From assembly GCA_006212045.1 (NCBI GenBank), contig PZPK01000013.1, positions 86,521 to 150,520 of the forward strand: DNA of 64,000 nucleotides, written 5' to 3'. Numbering within the stretch: position 1 is the first letter of the stretch; each line of letters opens with the position of its first letter. Below, piece after piece: positions 56,554 through 64,000 of this stretch. Source of the stretch: Oleiphilus sp. GTDB lineage: Bacteria > Pseudomonadota > Gammaproteobacteria > Pseudomonadales > Oleiphilaceae. The notes beneath the pieces are model-generated. The model made no database searches and had not been told where the DNA came from. It worked only from the letters and a program-made list of their open reading frames with translations. The position numbers were made by a program, and so were the translations under genes.

Positions 56554-56565
56554 CGGGAGTTAAAA

Positions 56566-56991
56566 ATGCGTGTAAATGAACTAGCTAAAAAGGTTGGCGT
56601 TACGCCTGATACTGTCAGATATTACACTCGTATTGGCCTGCTTACGCCCACAAAGAACATAGAGAATGGTTATAAAAACTATGCATCCACTGATCAAAAG
56701 CGCTTAGGTTTTATCCTTAAAGCGCGTCATCTCGGTTTTGCCGTTTCCGAAATTGAAGAGATTATTAATCTATCCAATAAAGGTACTTCTCCCTGTTGTC
56801 GAGCACGTGAAATCATTCATAAGCATATTGACGAAACGGCACAGAAAATAGATGAACTATCCCGGCTTCGAGCATGTATGCAAAAGGCCTCAGATACTTG
56901 GGAAACGATGCCTGATAGCGTTCCCGATGGGGATTCTGTGTGCGATCTTATTGAAATGTGGGATGAAGTTGAGCTACGGCAGTCTGCTTGA
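56566..56991 (+). CDS. MerR-family metal-responsive regulator
   Basis: A 141-aa MerR protein. The N-terminal winged helix is MRVNELAKKVGVTPDTVRYY with GYKNYAS in the wing, followed by a dimerisation helix. Cysteines at 77, 78, 104 and 126 provide the metal site; the 77/78 pair sits where ZntR and MerR have one cysteine, and 126 is in the C-terminal loop. The CueR pair (112, 120) is not conserved, so metal specificity cannot be read, although copper is implied by the targets. It likely controls copA and the 62184 gene through identical operators. Confidence 0.92.
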   Translation: MRVNELAKKVGVTPDTVRYYTRIGLLTPTKNIENGYKNYASTDQKRLGFILKARHLGFAVSEIEEIINLSNKGTSPCCRAREIIHKHIDETAQKIDELSRLRACMQKASDTWETMPDSVPDGDSVCDLIEMWDEVELRQSA

Positions 56992-57011
56992 ATTTGAACT
57001 AAATCTTTTTG

Positions 57012-57042
57012 TTGACCTGTGTTTTAGACACAGGTGTACCTT
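57012..57042 (+). promoter_or_regulatory. MerR-type promoter of copA
   Basis: A -35 element TTGACC (57012-57017) and a weak -10 TACCTT (57037-57042) are separated by 19 bp, the long spacer typical of MerR-activated promoters. The operator ACCTGTGT-N5-ACACAGGT (57015-57035) fills the spacer. The same operator recurs at 62122. Confidence 0.88.
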
Positions 57043-57084
57043 AGCTAAAACTAAGTCATCGACTCAGTAAACAGAGGAACAAAA

Positions 57085-59376
57085 ATGGATTCACACACAA
57101 CTACACTCCCGGACACAGCGCTCAGTCAATCGAAGAATAACAGTTTGGCACCTGTAGAATTGCTAATAGAAGGCGCGGGTTGTGCTAGTTGTGTAGGCAA
57201 GATCGAAAGTGCCTTAAACAAAGTTGAAGGTGTTATTGACGCTGAGATGAATTTTGCTCAACGAACGGTGAGCGTAACAGGCAATGCATCAAGAGCACAG
57301 CTCATTCAAGCCGTTGAACAGGCGGGATACAATGCGAAGATAGGCCACAATTCCGAAGACAGCGACGCGCTAGAAGAAAAAGAAAAGGCGGATCTAGAAT
57401 ACTACGTTAAATTAATGCGCGAGATGGCTATTGCTTTGTCCCTCGGGATACCGCTAATGATCTATGGGTTATTTATTGGCGAAATGACCGTGACCACAAC
57501 GACCGAAAGGTTCTCTTGGTTGGTGGTGGGTCTAATGACCGCTGCCGTCATGTACTTTTCCGGTAAACACTTTTATGTGGGGGCCTGGAAGTCTTTTCTT
57601 AACCACAGCGCCAACATGGATACCTTGATTGCACTGGGTACTGGAGCGGCTTGGCTATATTCCATGGTGGTGGTTTTGGCTCCCAATGTTGTTCCTGAAA
57701 TGGCTCGGCATGTGTATTTTGAAGCAACCGCCATGATCATTGGCCTTATTGATTTAGGGCTTGCACTCGAGTTGAAAGCCCGAGGCAGAACCTCTCAGGC
57801 GATTAAACGACTTATTGGTTTGCAAGCTAAAACTGCAAGGGTGATAAGAGATGATAAGGAAATCGATATTCCAATTGAGCATGTACTATTGGATGATGAA
57901 GTCAGGGTTCGGCCCGGTGAAAAGATCCCGGTAGACGGCATAATTACCCAGGGGCATTCCACTGTTGATGAGTCCATGTTAACGGGTGAACCGATGCCGG
58001 TTGAGAAAAACGTGGGTGACGAACTGGTGGCTGGTACCTTAAATAAATCGGGATCAGTCATTTTTGTAGCCAAGAAAGTCGGAAAAGATACAGCTCTGGC
58101 ACAAATCATCAATATGGTAAAACGTGCCCAAAACTCAAAGCCCCCCATTGGCCGATTGGCCGACATCATTTCGGCTTACTTTGTCCCCGTGGTAATGATT
58201 ATCGCCATCGTTAGCGCACTCGTTTGGCTGAATTTTGGCCCCGACCCTGTTGTGGCCTTCGCCGTTGTCTCCGCTACCACGGTGCTCATCATTGCCTGCC
58301 CCTGCGCTCTGGGGCTCGCGACGCCCATGTCTGTCATGGTTGGTGTCGGAAAAGCGGCGGAAGCTGGTGTACTAATACGAAATGGCGAGGCTTTACAAAC
58401 AGCGTCGAAAATTACCGCAATGGTTCTGGATAAAACAGGAACCATTACTTTAGGTGCGCCAAAGGTAACTGAAATTCACGTCATACAAGGTGGTGACAAG
58501 AACGAGATATTAAGGTTGGCCGCTGCGCTGGAACAAGGTTCAGAACACCCTTTAGCACAATCCATCGTTGAATCAGCGAAGGAAAGAGAATTAGTGATTC
58601 CCTTGGTATCAGAGTTTAAGGCTATTGCCGGTCATGGTGTTGAAGGTGTAGTTGAACACAGACGATTGCTTTTCGGCAATGAAAAACTCATGCGTGAACA
58701 AGGCATCAATGTAGGGGACGCGATCTCTGTCGCGCAAACGATGGCGTCGCAAGCAAAAACACCCATGTATTTCGCGATAGAAGGGGGGCTAGCCGCAATT
58801 GTCGCCGTTTCTGATCCAATTAAGAATGACTCCATTGAAGCCATTAAAAGGCTTCAGCGTGTCGGGGTTAGGGTTGTGATGCTGACAGGAGATAATCGTG
58901 AAACCGCGAAAGCCGTAGCTGCAAAAGTAGGTATCACCGAGTTCTTTGCGGAGGTGCTACCCGAAGATAAATCCAACAAAGTCGCTGAGCTACAAAAAAT
59001 GGGGGATATCGTCGGCATGACCGGTGATGGCATTAATGATGCGCCCGCGTTGGCGATGGCAGATGTGGGGTTCGCAATCGGCACTGGCACCGATGTTGCG
59101 ATTGAAAGTGCTGATATTACCTTAATGCGCGGCTCGTTGCATGGTTTGGCCGATGCGATAGCGGTGAGCAAGGCGACACTTAGGAATATTCGGCAGAATT
59201 TATTCGGGGCCTTTATGTATAACGTGGCTGGTATCCCGTTCGCGGCAGGTGTCTTTTATCCCCTGTTCGGGGTTTTGCTGAATCCAGTTATAGCAGGTGC
59301 AGCAATGGCTTTTTCGTCTGCCACCGTAGTGACCAATGCAAATCGATTACGCTTGTTCAAGGCTGGCGATCACTAA
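57085..59376 (+). CDS. copA: Copper-exporting P1B-type ATPase
   Basis: A 763-aa inner-membrane Cu(I) pump. One N-terminal HMA domain is present with [15 protein letters not shown]. Then come the TGE actuator ([14 protein letters not shown]), the CPC transport motif ([11 protein letters not shown]), the phosphorylation site DKTGTIT, the HP motif SEHPLAQS and [11 protein letters not shown]. The Cu(I) signature residues YN in TM7 and the [12 protein letters not shown] stretch in TM8 are also visible. It is transcribed from the MerR-type promoter 43 bases upstream. Confidence 0.96.
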   Translation: MDSHTTTLPDTALSQSKNNSLAPVELLIEGAGCASCVGKIESALNKVEGVIDAEMNFAQRTVSVTGNASRAQLIQAVEQAGYNAKIGHNSEDSDALEEKEKADLEYYVKLMREMAIALSLGIPLMIYGLFIGEMTVTTTTERFSWLVVGLMTAAVMYFSGKHFYVGAWKSFLNHSANMDTLIALGTGAAWLYSMVVVLAPNVVPEMARHVYFEATAMIIGLIDLGLALELKARGRTSQAIKRLIGLQAKTARVIRDDKEIDIPIEHVLLDDEVRVRPGEKIPVDGIITQGHSTVDESMLTGEPMPVEKNVGDELVAGTLNKSGSVIFVAKKVGKDTALAQIINMVKRAQNSKPPIGRLADIISAYFVPVVMIIAIVSALVWLNFGPDPVVAFAVVSATTVLIIACPCALGLATPMSVMVGVGKAAEAGVLIRNGEALQTASKITAMVLDKTGTITLGAPKVTEIHVIQGGDKNEILRLAAALEQGSEHPLAQSIVESAKERELVIPLVSEFKAIAGHGVEGVVEHRRLLFGNEKLMREQGINVGDAISVAQTMASQAKTPMYFAIEGGLAAIVAVSDPIKNDSIEAIKRLQRVGVRVVMLTGDNRETAKAVAAKVGITEFFAEVLPEDKSNKVAELQKMGDIVGMTGDGINDAPALAMADVGFAIGTGTDVAIESADITLMRGSLHGLADAIAVSKATLRNIRQNLFGAFMYNVAGIPFAAGVFYPLFGVLLNPVIAGAAMAFSSATVVTNANRLRLFKAGDH

Positions 59377-59393
59377 CTTGGAGGAGCTTCCCA

Positions 59394-59783
59394 ATGATGT
59401 TAATTAATTTATTAGGCCTAGCACTCATTGTTGCCATTATATGGTGGTTCTGGTTATACAAACCGACAGAAAAAGGTAGTGATGGGAGTTTTCCGGTAAT
59501 CATCGTCGAAAACGGTGTTTATATCCCTTCTCGAATTGCCATTCCCTCATCACAGGAGGCGCAGTTAGTGTTCTTGAGAAAGGATGCTAGCCCCTGTGCC
59601 GGAACCTTGCTGATTCCTCAGTTAGATATTAGCGCAGAGCTTCCGGTAGGCAAGCAGACACGTATCACACTGCCACCTTTAACGGCGGGGACATATGACT
59701 TTAGCTGTCAAATGCAAATGTATCGAGGAGAGTTAAACGTTAAGGATGATGCTCTAAGTAGGGGAGCAAGTTATGGTGACTAA
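59394..59783 (+). CDS. Cupredoxin-like membrane-anchored protein
   Basis: A 129-aa protein with an N-terminal membrane helix (LLGLALIVAIIWWFWLYKP) and a cupredoxin_1-type domain. The domain holds spaced cysteines (DASPCAGTLL, YDFSCQMQMYRG) and a Met-rich end. A classic type 1 His/Cys set is not complete, so it may bind copper differently from plastocyanin. It follows copA with a GGAGG ribosome site and overlaps the next gene by 11 bases. Confidence 0.85.
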   Translation: MMLINLLGLALIVAIIWWFWLYKPTEKGSDGSFPVIIVENGVYIPSRIAIPSSQEAQLVFLRKDASPCAGTLLIPQLDISAELPVGKQTRITLPPLTAGTYDFSCQMQMYRGELNVKDDALSRGASYGD

Positions 59784-60069
59784 AACTTCATTCTGGACGA
59801 GTTCCAGAGGATTGGCGGCACTAGGATTAATTGGAGCTGCAAGCTACTTTCTTTTCATAGAACACCGGCAACATATTGTTGAGTTTTTACCTTATCTGAT
59901 CTTGTTGGCCTGCCCTTTAATGCATCTCATGATGCATCGTGGGCACGGCCATCATGAGAATCAAGCCTCTTCTGAAGAGGCTTATCAGAAAGGTTTAGAA
60001 GACGGAAGACAGCAAGGGCGAGACCGTCATAGTAATCGGGACGATCATAATGGTCCGCGTTCAAAATAA
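59773..60069 (+). CDS. DUF2933 family small membrane protein
   Basis: A 98-aa protein with two helices, the second being LPYLILLACPLMHLMMHRG. A His-rich cytoplasmic or periplasmic segment (HRGHGHHENQASSEEAYQ) and a charged tail follow. Proteins with this CPLMHLMMH pattern are DUF2933 and are regularly found beside copper and heavy-metal ATPases (established association). It overlaps the cupredoxin-like gene. Confidence 0.88.
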   Translation: MVTKTSFWTSSRGLAALGLIGAASYFLFIEHRQHIVEFLPYLILLACPLMHLMMHRGHGHHENQASSEEAYQKGLEDGRQQGRDRHSNRDDHNGPRSK

Positions 60070-60078
60070 CGGTGAATA

Positions 60079-60738
60079 ATGATGCATGGTGAAAGTGGTT
60101 ACGGTTTATGGCCTTTGGTGATTCTCAATTCGGCTATTTTTATTTTTTTCGCATTTAGTTTCGTCAAGCCAAAGACGAAGCTAGATTGGCGAAGCTTAGG
60201 CGCATTTTCAGCTTTCGTTGTGGCATTGTTTACTGAATTGTATGGCTTCCCTCTAACTATATATTTTCTGTCGGGCTGGCTAACAGAAAACTACCCCGGT
60301 ATTGATTTTCTGAGCCATAACAATGGTCACCTTTTACACACCTTGATTGGTTTTGACGGAGATCCTCATTGGGACCCTTTGCATATTGCGAGCAATGTTT
60401 TGATAGTTTTGGGGTTCTTTTTGCTTTCTTCCGCGTGGAATGTGCTTCATCAGGCGCAGAAGCTGCGTGTTTTGGCGATACAGGGTTGGTATGCCAGATG
60501 TCGACATCCTCAGTATGTCGCATTTATTCTGATTATGTTTGGCTTCTTATTGCAATGGCCTACGATCCCAACGTTAGTGCTATTCCCAATAATGGTGATT
60601 ATCTACGTCAAATTAGCGCTCAGAGAGGAGCAAATTGCTCTAGCTGAGTTTGGTGATGAATATCGCCGTTATGCAGAACGAACCCCCAGGTTTCTGACTA
60701 AATTAGGAAAGGTTAATGAAGAGCATTGGCATGCTTGA
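60079..60738 (+). CDS. Isoprenylcysteine methyltransferase-like membrane protein
   Basis: A 219-aa integral membrane protein with about five helices. The C-terminal third carries the ICMT/PEMT fold motif: WYARCRHPQYVAFILIMFGF followed by LREEQIALAEFGDEYRRYAE. This is the S-adenosylmethionine-binding pattern of phospholipid and isoprenylcysteine methyltransferases. Its place inside a copper operon is unexplained; the methyl acceptor could be a lipid or a small protein. Its end overlaps the cytochrome gene by 23 bases. Confidence 0.85.
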   Translation: MMHGESGYGLWPLVILNSAIFIFFAFSFVKPKTKLDWRSLGAFSAFVVALFTELYGFPLTIYFLSGWLTENYPGIDFLSHNNGHLLHTLIGFDGDPHWDPLHIASNVLIVLGFFLLSSAWNVLHQAQKLRVLAIQGWYARCRHPQYVAFILIMFGFLLQWPTIPTLVLFPIMVIIYVKLALREEQIALAEFGDEYRRYAERTPRFLTKLGKVNEEHWHA

Positions 60739-61189
60739 GCCCTATTCAAAAAAGTTAAAATACTGCGTTGTTCTTATCGGCGTATTACTGCTCGCTGCAT
60801 GTAGTAGAGAAGAGAGTGCAGTTCCTAAATTAGAGAAAAACAAACGATGGTACAGCAATAAGCAAGTGGCAATAGGTGAGCAAGTTTATGAGGCAAATTG
60901 CTTAGGATGCCATTTTGAAAGAGCAACAGGAACAAGCAATTGGAAAAAAACATTAGAAGATGGTTCCTATCCACCACCACCTCTAAATGGAAGCGCGCAT
61001 GCTTGGCATCATTCTGTAGAAGTTTTACTGACGGTTATTCAGCTCGGAGGGAAAAGTTTTGGCGGTAAAATGCCACCCTTTAAAGACGTACTCTCTGAAG
61101 AGGAACAACTGGCTGTGATTGCCTATTTTCAGAGCTTTTGGTCAGAAGATGTTTATTCGCGATGGCTAGAAATCACTCAACAAAATTAG
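60716..61189 (+). CDS. Lipoprotein c-type cytochrome
   Basis: A 157-aa lipoprotein (lipobox LAAC) with one heme c site CLGCH and a likely axial Met in GGKMPPFKD. The fold is that of class I cytochromes c. It is anchored to the periplasmic face of a membrane. The start ATG at 60716 follows GGAAAGG; a second ATG at 60731 is also possible. It is followed at ten bases by the next gene. Confidence 0.88.
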   Translation: MKSIGMLEPYSKKLKYCVVLIGVLLLAACSREESAVPKLEKNKRWYSNKQVAIGEQVYEANCLGCHFERATGTSNWKKTLEDGSYPPPPLNGSAHAWHHSVEVLLTVIQLGGKSFGGKMPPFKDVLSEEEQLAVIAYFQSFWSEDVYSRWLEITQQN

Positions 61190-61198
61190 GAGGCGGAT

Positions 61199-61549
61199 AT
61201 GACGAAAAATTTGCATAAACCGAGCGTCGATGAAAACCATTTAGTTAAGCGTTCCTTAAAACTTGAGGGTAAGAGTGATATTCCTTGGGAGGAAATCGAA
61301 AGTGAAATTGATCAGCTAATGGGGATTGATGAGGTCCATCTGGATCAGAAACAAGATTTGATCACGATTGCTTACGACGCCTCTTATAAAAGCCTGCGAG
61401 ACATCGAAAAAGTACTCGATCAACATTTTTTAAAGACTGCCGGCGACCGGTGGACTGGCTTCAAAAAAAGTTGGTATGAGTATACTGACGATAATATTAA
61501 AGAAAACGCCAAGTATGAACCTTGGTCTTGCCATTCAAAGCGTAAATAA
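61199..61549 (+). CDS. Small HMA-like fold protein
   Basis: A 116-aa soluble protein with a beta-alpha-beta pattern (VKRSLKLEGKSDIPWEEI; GIDEVHLDQKQDLITIAYD; YKSLRDIEKVLDQHF) resembling a heavy-metal-associated domain without the CxxC site. One Cys near the C-terminus is in EPWSCHSKRK. A ribosome site GGAGG precedes the ATG. It may be a structural or regulatory companion of the flanking cytochromes; function is unknown. Confidence 0.72.
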   Translation: MTKNLHKPSVDENHLVKRSLKLEGKSDIPWEEIESEIDQLMGIDEVHLDQKQDLITIAYDASYKSLRDIEKVLDQHFLKTAGDRWTGFKKSWYEYTDDNIKENAKYEPWSCHSKRK

Positions 61550-61563
61550 CAAGGAGAAATGAC

Positions 61564-62052
61564 GTGGCAATTAAGCTATCAATCATTTTGGCATCAACAT
61601 TCGTGATGTCTGGCTGTATGGACTCGATGCATGGTAATCAGGCAAATCAGTTTCAAGGTGCAAAGTTTAACAGCGAAGGCGAACGACTTTATTTTACAGG
61701 TGTTTCAAGTTCAGGAGATCCGATGATTCCTATTAGCGGGCATCATCATATGCAGATGCATGGTGGGAGCTGTGTGACGTGCCATGGAGCTGATAAAGAA
61801 GGTGGTACGAGAATGTGGCCGCGTTTTTGGGTAGTCGCACCCGCACTGACCTTTGATGCTTTATCAAAGGAGTATAATGATGGTCATGCACATGCTTCCT
61901 ATGATGAGGTGGCGCTAAGAGATGCCATTGTAATGGGAATTAATCCAGGTGGAGAAAAACTACATGAGACGATGCCTAAATGGAAAATGTCGGATAAGAG
62001 TCTAGAAGCACTCGTTCACTACTTGCTGAATGGCGCAGCTCATAGCCACTAA
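61564..62052 (+). CDS. Lipoprotein c-type cytochrome, GTG start
   Basis: A 162-aa lipoprotein (lipobox MSGC). The heme motif is CVTCH in the middle of the chain, with a likely axial Met in LHETMPKWKM. A His/Met-rich stretch (ISGHHHMQMHGG) lies just before the heme, suited to copper binding. The GTG start is set by AAGGAGA seven bases upstream. It ends the copA-led transcription unit, 130 bases before the second MerR-type promoter. Confidence 0.87.
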   Translation: MAIKLSIILASTFVMSGCMDSMHGNQANQFQGAKFNSEGERLYFTGVSSSGDPMIPISGHHHMQMHGGSCVTCHGADKEGGTRMWPRFWVVAPALTFDALSKEYNDGHAHASYDEVALRDAIVMGINPGGEKLHETMPKWKMSDKSLEALVHYLLNGAAHSH

Positions 62053-62118
62053 GATAATTTAACTCATGGCGATTCACCACTACACTTTATTAAATTGATC
62101 AATATTACGTATTTAATA

Positions 62119-62149
62119 TTGACCTGTGTCTTGGACACAGGTGTAAAGT
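62119..62149 (+). promoter_or_regulatory. MerR-type promoter, second copy
   Basis: TTGACC (62119-62124) and TAAAGT (62144-62149) are spaced by 19 bp. The dyad ACCTGTGT-N5-ACACAGGT (62122-62142) has the same arms as the copA promoter; only the central bases differ. The regulator at 56566 is the obvious candidate to activate both. Confidence 0.88.
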
Positions 62150-62183
62150 GTTTATTAACTTAAGCACAAAGTGATTCAAAATC

Positions 62184-62492
62184 ATGAAATTAATGGCCCG
62201 ACTCTGTCTCGTTTTTATCTTTCAGCTAAGTGCGCTGAATGCTTTGGCGGGTATGGTACAAATGGACCATTCAACGATTGAACAAACCATTGTCGCAGGG
62301 CATCAGAATACCCAACTTTCAGATCATTGTGACGATGTTAGTAATTCAGGAAATCATTGCCATTGTGTTGTTTGTATTGCAGTCGTTGAGACCGGCGTAT
62401 TTCAGGGCAATACAGATGATTCTCAACAGTTTCTAGCTCAGATAACAACATCTAAACAACCTTACTATGGGATATTTAAGCCACCGAAATAA
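62184..62492 (+). CDS. Small exported His/Cys protein under MerR-type control
   Basis: A 102-aa protein with a signal peptide (CLVFIFQLSALNALAG) and a mature part with SDHCDDVSNSGNHCHCVVC, which could bind copper. It resembles the protein at 48465 in style and may belong to the DUF2946 or CopL type, but I cannot assign it firmly. Its promoter carries the island operator, so it should respond to the same metal as copA. Confidence 0.72.
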   Translation: MKLMARLCLVFIFQLSALNALAGMVQMDHSTIEQTIVAGHQNTQLSDHCDDVSNSGNHCHCVVCIAVVETGVFQGNTDDSQQFLAQITTSKQPYYGIFKPPK

Positions 62493-62542
62493 TTACCTCG
62501 ATCATTTTTAAACTTTCTTTTTAAATTAACGAGGCAATTATT

Positions 62543-62920
62543 ATGTATATTAAATCTATCTTAGTTATAGCTATTTCTACTTTCTTTTTGGCCCAAATCT
62601 CTTTAGCTGAGGGCTTGGCAGAAAGGCAGTCAGAAGTGTGGTCTACTCCTTCAGGTATAGATCATGTCCACAGTAATCAAAGAGCCCTGAGTGGGGCGAT
62701 GGGAGGAACCGAAGGGTTGGCTGATAGAAGAGCGCATCGGCAAGATACTGCTATAGTCATTGACCATATCCATAAAATGCACGGAGATACTGCCGCAGGC
62801 TCTAAAGGGGATTATGAGTCACATGGTCATAATGTGCATAAGCATACCGTCAGGTCTGCATGGTCGGATATGCCCCGCGACTTAACCGCTCATCAGAAAA
62901 AACGACTTATGTTCGATTAA
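62543..62920 (+). CDS. Exported protein with two EGLA-type repeats
   Basis: A 125-aa protein with a signal peptide ending at SLAEG. The mature part contains a duplicated unit: EGLAERQ...GIDHVH and EGLADRR...VIDHIH, followed by a His-rich stretch (KMHGDTAAGSKGDYESHGHN). No family is recognised. The repeated His motif suggests metal or ligand binding. It follows the 62184 gene by 50 bases and probably shares its promoter. Confidence 0.7.
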   Translation: MYIKSILVIAISTFFLAQISLAEGLAERQSEVWSTPSGIDHVHSNQRALSGAMGGTEGLADRRAHRQDTAIVIDHIHKMHGDTAAGSKGDYESHGHNVHKHTVRSAWSDMPRDLTAHQKKRLMFD

Positions 62921-62945
62921 AATGGAACACGTCACTAAGTGGTGA

Positions 62946-62972
62946 GGGGCACTCTTTCTAAAGAGTTGCCCC
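62946..62972 (+). terminator. Hairpin after the 62543 gene
   Basis: GGGGC-A-CTCTTT pairs with AAAGAG-TT-GCCCC around CT, with an AT-rich tail. It probably ends the MerR-controlled unit. Confidence 0.6.
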
Positions 62973-62999
62973 AACAATTAAAAAGCAAATAACATAACC

Positions 63000-63026
63000 G
63001 GGCGCTCTATTTAGATTAGAGTGCCC
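63000..63026. terminator. Second hairpin before the DUF411 gene
   Basis: GGGC-G-CTCTA pairs with TAGAG-T-GCCC around a seven-base loop; a CTTTTT run lies seven bases after the stem. Together with the hairpin at 62946 it isolates the DUF411 gene, or serves as its leader. Confidence 0.5.
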
Positions 63027-63083
63027 AATGGCTTTTTGTTAACGCTTTTATGTGGACGGATTGAACCAACTTTTGGAGTGAAT

Positions 63084-63590
63084 GTGATCTATCGAATAGG
63101 TGTATTGGTATTGCTGGGAATAGCACTGATCGGGTGCAGTGCGAGTAAAGACGGTGATAATTTATCCAGTTCTAGGGACACTTTGGTGGTTTATAAATCT
63201 CCGACTTGTGGTTGTTGCAGAAAGTGGATCGACCATATGCAAGAGGTGGGATTTGAAACCGATATTGTTAATAAATCAAACTTGTCCGCAATCAAGAAAC
63301 AGTATGGCATCGCTGTAAATGCGCAATCCTGTCATACAGCTATCTACCAAGGTAAATATGTGTTTGAAGGGCATATTCCTGCCAAAATGATTCAGCAATT
63401 TGTTGATAGCCCGCCCAGTGGTGCAAAAGGCTTGGTGGTTCCTGGAATGCCTATTGGTAGCCCTGGCATGGAAAGTGGCTCTCGTTTTCAGCCCTATAAA
63501 GTATGGCTTCTAAAAGAAAATGGTGAGTATTCTGAGTATGGCAAGGTAGAGAGCTACGAAGAACAATTTTCTGAAAATAAAGCCTACTGA
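63084..63590 (+). CDS. DUF411 metal-binding lipoprotein
   Basis: A 168-aa protein with a lipoprotein signal (lipobox LIGC) and a DUF411 domain. The fold has the thioredoxin-like start VVYKSPTCGCCRKWIDHM with a CxCC cluster, then the conserved segment VNAQSCHTAIYQGKYVFEGH and a GLVVPGMPIGSPGME motif. DUF411 proteins are associated with copper resistance. The preferred start is the GTG at 63084, after GGAG; a GTG further up has no ribosome site. Confidence 0.88.
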   Translation: MIYRIGVLVLLGIALIGCSASKDGDNLSSSRDTLVVYKSPTCGCCRKWIDHMQEVGFETDIVNKSNLSAIKKQYGIAVNAQSCHTAIYQGKYVFEGHIPAKMIQQFVDSPPSGAKGLVVPGMPIGSPGMESGSRFQPYKVWLLKENGEYSEYGKVESYEEQFSENKAY

Positions 63591-63906
63591 GGTTGAATCC
63601 CTAAAAGCTCTAAATCTACGCATTGTCTTTACAGCCTCGTGTTTTTTCGCAATTAACGTTCTGAATATAATAATACTGAATCGCCACTAATTAATTAGAC
63701 ACTTCCCAGCCTCATTAAATACTGAATCGCCACTAATTTCCTGGTAGTGTCAAAAATCTTTCGCTTTTTTAGTTTGGCAGTTCATTTTAAGCCTGCATCT
63801 GTTTTTCCAATTCCATCTCTTCAAGTAAACGCCCCTTTGAGCCGATTCATCTAAAGATGCCCCCGGTCTTCTCACCGCTTATGTTTGTCCCTTGCTTATC
63901 TTCAAG
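63591..63906. other. Gene-free region with insertion-sequence debris
   Basis: No gene is supported. A 21-base direct repeat (AATACTGAATCGCCACTAATT) occurs at 63672-63692 and 63718-63738, and is followed each time by IS-end-like sequence; TTAGACACTTCCCAG and its inverted partner CTGGTAGTGTC lie near. This looks like remnants of one or two insertion-sequence ends. Confidence 0.55.
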
Positions 63907-64000
63907 GTAAGCGTCCGGTAAAACCCTATTGATCCGCTTGCCAGTTGTGAGGCAACAACTCATCCAGCCGATTGTTTTTGTGTGTAGGCAGTCGTGCCAA
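63907..64000 (-). mobile_element. End of an IS66-like insertion sequence (partial)
   Basis: The minus strand ends with an open frame reading LPTHKNNRLDELLPHNW and stopping at 63926, which matches the C-terminus of IS66-family TnpC transposases. Just after it, GTAAGCGTCCGGTAAAACC resembles the IS66 terminal inverted repeat. The remainder lies beyond the right edge. Confidence 0.75.
63926..64000 (-). CDS. IS66-family transposase, C-terminal end (partial)
   Basis: Only about 25 codons are in the window (ending LDELLPHNWQADQ before TAG). The LLPHNW ending is characteristic of IS66 TnpC. Completeness of the element cannot be judged from here. Confidence 0.72.
   Translation of the reverse strand: MARLPTHKNNRLDELLPHNWQADQ

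Overview
The window comes from a Gram-negative gammaproteobacterium, probably aquatic or marine. Evidence for this is the SthA-type transhydrogenase, the outer-membrane phospholipase A, DUF2058, the YbiT-type ABC-F protein, the class II DAHP synthase and a VPLPA-CTERM exported protein. Genus cannot be read from the sequence. No rRNA or tRNA gene and no CRISPR array was seen.

Bases 1-48050 look like ordinary chromosome of moderate-to-high GC in short transcription units. In order they hold: a 2-oxo acid dehydrogenase E1 beta/alpha pair beside a leucine dehydrogenase (branched-chain amino acid breakdown); an HDOD protein overlapping sthA; an SGNH esterase; a CAP lipoprotein; an SDR; a quinone oxidoreductase coupled to an acyl-CoA ligase; three separate MscS channels; a ZnuA-like protein behind a near-consensus Zur box; a chemoreceptor; a 7TM diguanylate cyclase; PldA; a DAHP synthase that apparently starts at CTG; a pilin broken by one stop codon; and a sulfotransferase. 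Then come YbiT, a desaturase-reductase-ferredoxin fusion with a divergent AraC regulator, the AMMECR1/MEMO1 pair, a large lipoprotein, PhyH, YdeI abutting a truncated chemoreceptor, iadA with a GlxA-type regulator, and an OafA-like acyltransferase.

Bases 28820-29840 hold three copies of a 42-base palindromic repeat that behave like integron attC sites. They delimit two gene cassettes: one carries a small inverted membrane-protein gene, the other a BrnT/BrnA toxin-antitoxin pair. No integrase gene is in the window. Bases 29843-30555 have no convincing gene and contain short repeats.

Bases 48050-63600 form a visibly more AT-rich copper-handling island, all on the plus strand. It encodes a CusCBFA-type RND efflux system (CusB carries two extra CusF domains), a His/Met-rich cupredoxin lipoprotein, a MerR regulator and a CopA P-type ATPase. 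These are followed by an unusual tail: cupredoxin-like protein, DUF2933 protein, isoprenylcysteine-methyltransferase-like membrane protein, two lipoprotein c-type cytochromes around a small HMA-fold-like protein, small exported His/Cys proteins and a DUF411 protein. Two MerR-type promoters with the same operator (ACCTGTGT-N5-ACACAGGT between elements spaced 19 bp) lie before copA and before the gene at 62184, tying the tail to the MerR protein. The island ends in insertion-sequence debris and the end of an IS66-like transposase at the right edge, consistent with horizontal transfer.
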